This document shows positions 57,500 to 64,000 of a stretch of DNA of 64,000 bases, in pieces. The DNA lies in NCBI RefSeq assembly GCF_901933205.1, contig NC_044586.1:17058569-17122568 (forward strand). The letters are read 5' to 3'. Made by a program: the position numbers and the translations under genes. How positions within the stretch are numbered: the first letter of the stretch is position 1; every line of letters starts with the position of its first letter. The notes below the pieces were generated by a model. It made no database searches, was not told the origin of the DNA, and saw nothing but the letters and a program-made list of their open reading frames with translations. The DNA is from Camarhynchus parvulus. Lineage: Eukaryota; Chordata; Aves; Passeriformes; Thraupidae.

Positions 57500-58882
57500 A
57501 TGACACCTACCCCAGAGCCTAATACGCCACCAGAGTCTAGGGATGCTGCTGCCCCAGAGCCTGACCCTGCCCCACAGCCCACCCCAGCTAGGGATGCTGC
57601 TGCCCCATAGCCTGACCCTGCCCCACAGCCCACCCCAGATGTGAACTACCCAGATTGGCTGGGGAGTCTGGTGAAGGAGATGCATGATATGGGCCAGACG
57701 CCGAAGGAATACACTTCCCCAGCTGGTGAGAAGCCCTCCCCTTGCATTGAAGAGGGAGAGTCTAACAGTGCAGCAGCAGCAGAACCCACAGATGTTACAA
57801 CTGTCCAGGCTCCAGCTGAATTGCAAAGGCAATCACAGCCAGCAGCAGTTGCCCCTGTAGAAACAAGGAGATCTAAGATGAAAGCAGAGCACCCAGATAG
57901 GGGAGGGCCCTCACAAGCCACAGGAGAACCAGAGGTTGCAATCATCACCGAGTCCCTGATGTACGAAAGTCTCCGTAATCTGCACAAAGACATTGTATGA
58001 CGAGGATGTGAGGCTTATACAACCTGGCTACTTCGGGTCTGGGATCTTATGGGTACAGGTGTCCAGCTGGATGGTGGTGAGGCAAGGAATTTGGGACCCT
58101 TGACCCAGGACTCAAGTATCAATCAGATTTTTGTAAAGGAGCCAGGGTCCCTTTCCCTCTGGGAGCAGCTTTTAATAAGTGTCAGAGAGAAGTTTGTTCA
58201 CAGGGAAAGAATGCAGGACCAGCACCATAGAATGCGCTAGAAGACTCTTGAGGAAGAGATCCAACAGCTGAGAGAAGTGGCAGTATTGGAAGTACTTTTT
58301 GAGAGGGATGGACAGCATGATAATGACCCCGACAAGGTCAGGTGCACAGGGCAAATGTTGTGGAGCCTGGCAAATCTAGGGCCATCCCAATACACCACCT
58401 TTATTGCAACAATTAATGCTGACACCAACCGAGAGACAGTGGGTTCTGTGGCCAACAAGCGTAGGAATTATGAAAGTATGATCAATGGCCCGATGCAGGC
58501 TCATGTCTCTGCTGTGATCAAAGACCTCAAAGAAGAGATGAAAGAGGTAGTGAGAGAAGAGGTGAGGAAGAACAGTTCCCATATGGCACCAGTGCGAGTC
58601 ACAAGCCCCAGAGTCAGAGCCCAACGTTCCCCAGCTACAGAGAGAGAGTACACCCCACGGGCTCACCTGTAGTTTTTCCTGTGTGACCATAGAGAAGACA
58701 TGAGAAAGTGGGAAAGAAAACCCACTTCTGTTCTGGCAGCACAGGTGCGTCAACTCAAGGAGGGAAACACTAATCAAAGGAACCCCAGTAAAGTGAAGGT
58801 AGCCTCAACCTCCCATGACCGAGCTGCTGAGTATGATCTGTCAGATCCCCTGGAAGGCACCTCTACCATGTATACCCAGGGT
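57500..58882 (+). pseudogene. gag pseudogene (ERVL)
   Basis: Begins at an ATG in strong context (ACCATGA). The N terminus is proline-rich with a 17-residue tandem repeat (APEPDPAPQPTPARDAA type) whose second copy carries the first stop (TAG, 57,608). A region with acidic and basic helices follows (around KDLKEEMKEVVREEV, 58,529-58,573), and a Cys/His-containing stretch (FFLCDHREDMRKW, 58,673 on) may be a decayed nucleocapsid remnant. In-frame stops are at 57,608, 57,998, 58,238 and 58,670; a fifth at 58,883 marks the end used here. The frame runs on into the protease without a shift. It normally encodes virion structural protein and is non-functional here. Confidence 0.82.
57537..57638 (+). 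repeat. 51-bp tandem repeat in gag
   Basis: Two adjacent 51-bp units (57,537-57,587 and 57,588-57,638) beginning CTAGGGATGCTGCTGCCCCA, in frame, encoding a proline-rich 17-residue repeat. They differ at one position, which turns GAG into TAG in the second copy. Confidence 0.93.
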
Positions 58883-59269
58883 TAGAGGGGCCCTGCCTCT
58901 AGCCAAGGAGAAGCATGAGAAAACCGGATTTTCTAGACGGTGTAGATCCGATGGCCTGGCATATCAGAACCATGAAAGTACAATGCCTTAGTTGATACTG
59001 GTGCGCAGTGTACCCTGATACCATCAAGACATGTGGGGGCAGAACCTATTTCCATTGCCAGAGTGACGGGGGGATCACAGCAATTGACCCTGTTAGAAGC
59101 CGAGGTGAGCCTGACTGAGAAAGAGTGGAAAAAACATCCTATTGTGACAAGCCCAGATGCCCCATGAACTCTAAGCATAGATTTCCTCCAGAACGGCTAT
59201 TACAAAGACCCAAAAGGGTTCAGATGGGCTTTTAGCATAGCTGCTGTAGAAGCAGAAAACATCAAGCAG
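58883..59269 (+). pseudogene. Protease region of pro-pol (ERVL), broken
   Basis: Retroviral aspartic protease in the same frame as gag. The active-site triad D-T-G lies at 58,994-59,002 within ALVDTGAQCTLIPS, so the catalytic aspartate is kept. Five in-frame stops (58,883, 58,916, 58,934, 58,943, 58,973) lie just before the triad and another (TGA, 59,165) after it. The enzyme would normally cut the polyprotein as a dimer during virion maturation. Confidence 0.85.
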
Positions 59270-62068
59270 TTGAACACTTTGCCTAGACTATCAGAAAGCC
59301 CATCTGCAGTAGGTCTCCTGAAGGTGGAAGAGCAACGAGTGCCAATTGCCACCTCGACAGTGCACCGCCGGCAGTATCGGACGAATCGAGATGCTGTGAT
59401 CCCCATCCACAAAATGATCCGTGAGCTGGAGAGCCAAGGGGTGGTCAGCAAGACTCACTCACCCTTCAACAGTCCCATCTGGCCTGTGCGCAAGTCTGAC
59501 AAAGAATGGAGATTGACTGTAGACTACCGTGGCTTGAATGAAGTGACTCCACCGCTGAGCGCTGCTGTGCCGGACATGCTGGAACTCCAGTACGAGCTGG
59601 AGTCCAAGGCAGCAAAGTGGTATGCCACTACTGACATTGCTAACGCATTTTTCTCCATTCCTTTGGCAGCAGAATGCAGGCCTCAGTTTGCTTTCACCTG
59701 GAGGGGCGTGCAGTACACCTGGAACTGACTGCCCCAGGGATGGAAGCACAGTCCCACCATCTGCCATAAACTGATCCACACTGCACTAGAAAAGGGTGAG
59801 GCTTCAGAGCACTTGCAGTACATTGATGACATCATTGTGTGAGAGAACACGGCAATAGAAGTATTTGAGAAAGGAGAGAAGATCATCAAGATTCTGCTAG
59901 AAACCAGCTTTGCTATCAAGAAGAGTAAAGTCAAGGGACCTTCCCAAGAGATCCAGTTCCTGGGAGTGAAGTGGCAAGACAGAAGGCGTCAGATTCCCAC
60001 TGAGGTCATCAACAAAATCACCGCGACATCTCCACCAACTAGCAAGAAGGAAATGCAAGCTTTCCTGAGTGCCATAAGTTTTTAGAAGATACACATTCCC
60101 GAATACAGTCAGATTGTGAGCCCTCTTTACCTGGTCACTCACAAGAAGAACGAGTTCCACTAGAGCCCAGAGCAGCAACAAGCCTTTGCCCACATCAAGC
60201 AAGAGATCGCTCATGCCCTTAGCCCAGTCAAGACAAGACCAGAAGTAAAGAACATGCTCTACTCTGCAGCCGGGAACCATAGCTTGTCCTAGAGCCTTTG
60301 GCAGAAAGTACCTGAAGAGACTCGAAGCCGACCACTGAGATTTTAGAATTGAAGCTACAGAGAGTCTGAAGCCAACTACACTCCCACAGAAAAAGAAATC
60401 TTAGCTGCCTATGAAAAAGTCCAAGCTGCTTCAGAAGTAATAAGCACAGAAGCACAACTCCTCCTGGCACCCCGACTACCGGTGCTGGAGCAGATGTTTA
60501 AAAGAAAAGTTCCCACCACCCACCACGCCACTGACGCTACATAGAGTAAGTAGATTACTCTTATCACACAGCGCGCCCATATTAGAAACCTGAATCGCCC
60601 TGAGATTCTAAAAATAATTACAAACTAGCCAGAAAGTGAGAACCTTAGTCTGACTGATAAAGAAGAACAAGAACCAGTAACACGTGCTGAAGAAGTTCCT
60701 CCATATAAGCAACTGCCCCCAAAAGAAATGCGCTACGCTCTTTTCACTGATAGTTCCTGTCGCATCGTAGGGATGAACCGGAAGTAGAAAGCAGCCGTAT
60801 GGAGCCCGACAAGACAAGTTGCACAAGCTACCGAAAGAGAAAGTAGATCAAATCAACTTGCAGAACTCAAAGCCGTTCAGCTGGCCCTAGACATTGCAGA
60901 AAGAGAGAAATGGCCAAAGCTTTACCTTTATACTGATTCATAGATAGTAGCCAATGCTCTTTAGAGCTATCTAGAAAAGTAGAAAAAAGCCAACTAGCAG
61001 CGTAAGAGAAAACCAGTCTGGGCTGCTGATGAATAGAAAGACATTGCCTCTCAGTTAAAGAAACTACCTGTGAAAATCCGTCATGTTGATTCCCATGTCC
61101 CCAAGAGTCAGGCTAATAAAGAACACCGAAACAATGAGCAAGTAAATCAAGCAGCAAAAATAGAGGTGTCAAAGATAGACTTAGATTGGCAACATAAGGG
61201 GGACTTGTTCTTAGCTCGATGGGCCCATGATGCCTCAGGTCATCAAAGTAGAGATGCCACCTATAAGTGGGCACGAGACCGAGGGGTGGATCTAATCATG
61301 GACAGTATTTCACAAGTTATCCATGACTGTGAGATGTGCGCTGCCATCAAGCTGGCCAAGCGAGTGAAGCCCCTGTAGTACAGTGGGCGGTAGTCCAAGT
61401 ACAAGTATAGAGAAGCCTGGCAGATTGACTACATCACACTGCCCCAGACACACCAAGGCAAGCGCTACGTGCTGACCATAGTAGAAGCCAGCACTAGATA
61501 GTTAGAGACCTATCCTGTGCCTCACGCCACTGCCAGGAACACCATCCTGGGCCTAGAAAAGCAAATCCTGTAGAGACATAGCACCCTTGAGAGAATTGAG
61601 TCAGATAACAAGACCCATTTTAAGAATAGCCTTATCAACACCTGGGCCAGAGAACATAGCGTTGAATAGATATATCATATCCCCTATCATGCACCAGCTG
61701 CCAGAAAAGTTGAACAGTGCAATAGACTACTTAAAACTACACTGAAAGCACTCAGAAGAGAGACTTTGAGAAATTAAGAAATGAACCTAGCAAAAGCCAC
61801 CTAGATAGTCAACACCAGAAAGTCCATAAATTGAGCTAGTCCTGCCCAGTCTGGATCCCTGCACACAGTAGATAAAGTCCCTGTTGTACACGTGAAAAGC
61901 ATTTTAAAAAACATGGTTTAAATTACTCCCACCTCAAGCAAAGACAAACCCATCCGTAAAATTGTTTTTGCTCAAAGACCTGGTTGCACTTGGTGAGTAA
62001 TGCAGAAAGATAAAGAAAGCCATTGAGAACCACAGAGAAACCTAGTCTTAAGTGAAGACTGTGTGTAA
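59270..62068 (+). pseudogene. pol pseudogene: reverse transcriptase, RNase H, integrase (ERVL)
   Basis: One frame to a natural TAA at 62,066. Reverse transcriptase: TVDYRGLN near 59,516, first catalytic Asp codon at 59,633 (TDIANAFFSIPL), YIDD at 59,819-59,830. RNase H: Asp 60,749, Glu 60,863, Asp 60,935; the usual T-D-G-S reads TDSS. Integrase: zinc-finger His 61,226 and 61,241 with Cys 61,328 and 61,337, then D 61,427, D 61,604 and E 61,712 with 35 residues between the last two. The residue after SDN is Lys and that before KVE is Arg, where family members mostly have Gly. There are 27 premature stops (59,726 plus 26 from 59,840 to 62,024; 19 of those 26 are TAG). Catalytic residues survive but the protein cannot be made. 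Confidence 0.93.
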
Positions 62069-62103
62069 AGTTTAGTTGTTTTTTTTGTGGTGCAGATGGA
62101 AAT

Positions 62104-62114
62104 AGAAAAAGGGG
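62104..62114 (+). other. Polypurine tract
   Basis: AGAAAAAGGGG lies 7 nt before the 3' LTR, the position used to prime plus-strand DNA synthesis in retroviruses. It keeps its GGGG although GG is rare just upstream, as expected for a site protected in an RNA:DNA hybrid. Confidence 0.8.
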
Positions 62115-62121
62115 TGGATAA

Positions 62122-62788
62122 TGTTGAAGATTGCATGCCAGATGTTTTCCATTACCATCTGTATGGCAGATTACCTTGTCAAGTGAGCAGTTTGCCTTAT
62201 CTCTCTCTTTGAGTGACCACATTCACACCTTCCTTGAGAAGAGACCTCTGCTGATAACAGGCTATTGAATATCAGTGCATGACTGATAAGAATGATAACA
62301 TTCCATTGTGAGATGCTCCGCCCAGCGGGAGGAGTCAGGCATTGCTACCCCAATATACTCTGGGACTCTGAAACACCAGCTAGGCTTTTCTCCACGAGAT
62401 TCCCTAGAAGAACAGCAGCTGCCTCTTCCTCCACTGGATCTCCAGAAGAAGACTACATCCTTCTCTACAGATTCCCCTTGCTCCAACAGAACCACACCTG
62501 ATACTTCAGGAAGACTGCAGCCACATTTTCAATCAGACTACCACCAACACCCCGGCCGACAGAGTGTCAAGTTGGGTTCTGACTCTGTCAGTGTTGTTCT
62601 AGTAGACTGCATTGTTTATTTTTTTTTTCCCTATTAAAGAACTGTTATTTCCTGCTCCCATATCTTTGCCTGAGAGCCCCTTAATTTAAAATTATAGCAA
62701 TTCGGAAGTGTGAGGAGGGTTTACATTCTCCATTTCAGGGGAGGCTCCTGCCTTCCTTAGCAGACTCCTGTCTTTCCAAACCCAGACA
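62122..62788 (+). repeat. 3' LTR of the ERVL provirus
   Basis: 667 bp with the same TGTTGAAGATTGC start and CCAAACCCAGACA end as the 5' LTR. GC-box-like CTCCGCCC is at 62,316-62,323 and ATTAAA at 62,633-62,638. GG-rich patches such as TTCAGGGGAGGCTCC are intact, unlike the adjoining pol region. It is followed by the AATAT target duplication. Confidence 0.96.
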
Positions 62789-62793
62789 AATAT
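62789..62793. repeat. 5-bp target-site duplication, right copy
   Basis: AATAT directly after the CA end of the 3' LTR, matching 56,285-56,289. Confidence 0.93.
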
Positions 62794-63171
62794 TAAGAAA
62801 GAGATCGTGTACATTACAAAATTTTCCAAACATGCCTTTTGTAAAGGGTACCAAAATGAACTGAAATGAAAGTTCTCACACAAATATTGCTGATTTTGAG
62901 GAAGGGGCACTTTTCGAAAATACATCCAAGAGAAATGTTTGCAGTCCACTGCTGAAGACGAGGTCATCAAATACCAGACTAATGCGGCAGTGAATACGCT
63001 CCAAAACATTTCTCAAAGTCACTTCAAAGGACAGGCTGCAAAGATCAATTGCTTTGTCATAAGCATGAAAGGCCATAGTCTACAGTTCTCAAAGGAATGT
63101 GCCAGACAGGGCTATTTCTGACACGCTAAAATATGAGAATAGTTCAGAGCCTGAGAACTATACACTGCTAA
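62794..63171. other. Unique sequence downstream of the provirus
   Basis: About 380 bp with no repeat or exon recognised; it should be contiguous with 56,284 in the empty-site allele. Confidence 0.55.
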
Positions 63172-63209
63172 GGGTTCCTTCCAGCTTGGGCTATTCCATA
63201 ATTCTGTGA
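63172..63209 (+). mobile_element. CR1 LINE tail, about 38 bp
   Basis: GGGTTCCTTCCAGCTTGGGC then TATTCCATAATTCTGTGAG, the last bases of a CR1 of the GTTCCTTCCAGCTC subfamily. It is extremely 5'-truncated. Confidence 0.75.
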
Positions 63210-63502
63210 GTAAACTGGGATCAGAAATAAATGCACGACTGTGTTCATGGTTCAAATAAAACTCCTTGGCTTACTCTGTATTTCTTACAGCTTCTTTCCA
63301 ATGTGGCTTGTTGCCGTGACTCAAATGATGCCAAGTGCTTGGGACAGGTTCTTAAGACATCCTGAGGGCCACCAGATTTGTGTGCACCATCCTGCCAATG
63401 CCACGGATAGAGCACAAGTGGTGTCCACATTCACAGGCTTTTGTGACATGCATGGATATTCATAACATTTCCATTGCCTGGCTTTTCTTTTTTTCCTCAT
63501 TG

Positions 63503-63912
63503 AATCACAGAATCATAGAACAGCCTGAGCTGGAAGGGACCTACAAGGATCATCAAGTCCAACTCCAGTTCCTGTTCCCCAGGACACTCCAACAATCCCA
63601 CCCTGTGCCTGGAGCTCTGGCAGTCTTGGGACCATGACCATTCCCTGGGGAGCCTGTTCAGTGCCCCACCACCCTCTTGGGGAAGAAAATTTCCTAAACA
63701 ACCTAACCCTTCCCTGATACAGCTCCAGCCATTCCCTGGGTCCTGGTCACACAGAGCACAGATCAGGGCCTTCCCCTCCTCTTCCCCTCATGAGGAAGCT
63801 GCAGAACTGCTGTGAGCTCTGACCTCAGTCTGCTCTTCTCCAGCTGAACAGACCAAGTGCCCTCAGCTGCTCCTTGTGTGGCTTCCCATCCAGGCCCTTC
63901 CCCATCTTACTA
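63503..63912 (-). mobile_element. CR1 LINE, 5'-truncated 3' end
   Basis: About 410 bp of CR1 on the minus strand, tail GAATCACAGAATCATAGAAC, then TGGAAGGGACCTACAAGGAT. It runs to TCTCCAGCTGAACAGACCAA and GGCTTCCCATCCAGGCCCTT. It is the counterpart in opposite orientation of the copy at 21,728. Confidence 0.93.
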
Positions 63913-64000
63913 CTCACAGGAGAAAAGCTAAAGAGCAGAACTGGTTGGCCAAAATAAAGACAATGGTTTCCTCACTGAAGCGAACAAAGAGCATCAACAA

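Larger units (their letters stand above)
56290..62788 (+). mobile_element. Complete, defective ERVL-type (class III) provirus
   Basis: A 6.5-kb endogenous retrovirus in + orientation. The order is 5' LTR, primer-binding site, about 540-bp leader, gag-pro-pol in one frame, polypurine tract and 3' LTR, with no env. The class is read from the reverse transcriptase wording (TDIANAFFSIPL, YIDD), the single-frame gag-pro-pol, the lack of env and the 5-bp target duplication. It cannot express a full polyprotein: I count 11 in-frame stops from 57,500 to 59,839 and 26 more up to the natural end. Most of the later ones are TAG and coincide with a strong loss of GG dinucleotides, consistent with G-to-A editing. 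The AATAT duplications flank it exactly. Confidence 0.95.

Noticed and set aside
61070..61378. 102-codon open frame considered as a separate gene
   Set aside because: It is simply the less edited part of the proviral pol frame, covering the end of RNase H and the integrase zinc finger.

Overview
The window is nuclear DNA from a bird, probably a songbird. About two dozen fragments of the avian CR1 LINE are scattered through it. Most are short, 5'-truncated copies ending in the CR1 tail (variants of ATTCTATG or GATTCTGTG), in both orientations. The LTR remnants and the class III (ERVL-type) provirus also fit a bird. The songbird suggestion rests on the heavy G-to-A editing of that provirus, which published surveys report mainly in some songbirds, so it is an inference. 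I found no host protein-coding exon, rRNA, tRNA or CRISPR array. The window looks intergenic or deep-intronic.

Layout: 1-24,000 is mostly unique sequence with CR1 copies at 0.2, 4.3, 6.7, 8.2, 10.6, 17.0, 18.7, 21.7 and 23.4 kb, plus a (CATT)n and a (CA)n microsatellite near 15 kb. 24-31 kb is denser: an old CR1, an old solo LTR distantly related to the provirus below, a 40-bp minisatellite carrying splice-like signals, and a pair of inverted duplicate arms (28,603-28,861 and 29,653-29,919). 31-46 kb is mostly unique, with a (GT)n tract at 32.8 kb and a 1-kb CR1 that keeps part of its reverse transcriptase (37.5-38.5 kb). 46-54 kb holds two LTR remnants and several CR1 pieces, including a head-to-head pair.

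The main feature is a complete ERVL-type provirus at 56,290-62,788. It has TG...CA LTRs of 665 and 667 bp, a 5-bp target duplication (AATAT), a primer-binding site resembling the tRNA-Lys type, and gag-pro-pol in a single frame (57,500-62,068). It also has a polypurine tract and no env. The frame is destroyed mainly by TAG, TGA and TAA stops, many of which look like lost tryptophan codons. GG dinucleotides are strongly depleted relative to CC in the 3' half, but not in the 5' half or in the LTRs. This is the strand-specific, graded pattern expected from cytidine deamination of minus-strand cDNA. The leader between the primer site and gag also carries two 56-codon, ATG-initiated, hydrophobic reading frames in the gag frame, which I do not recognise.

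All boundaries and counts come from reading by eye. CR1 limits are good to roughly 10-20 bases; the provirus LTR ends are exact.
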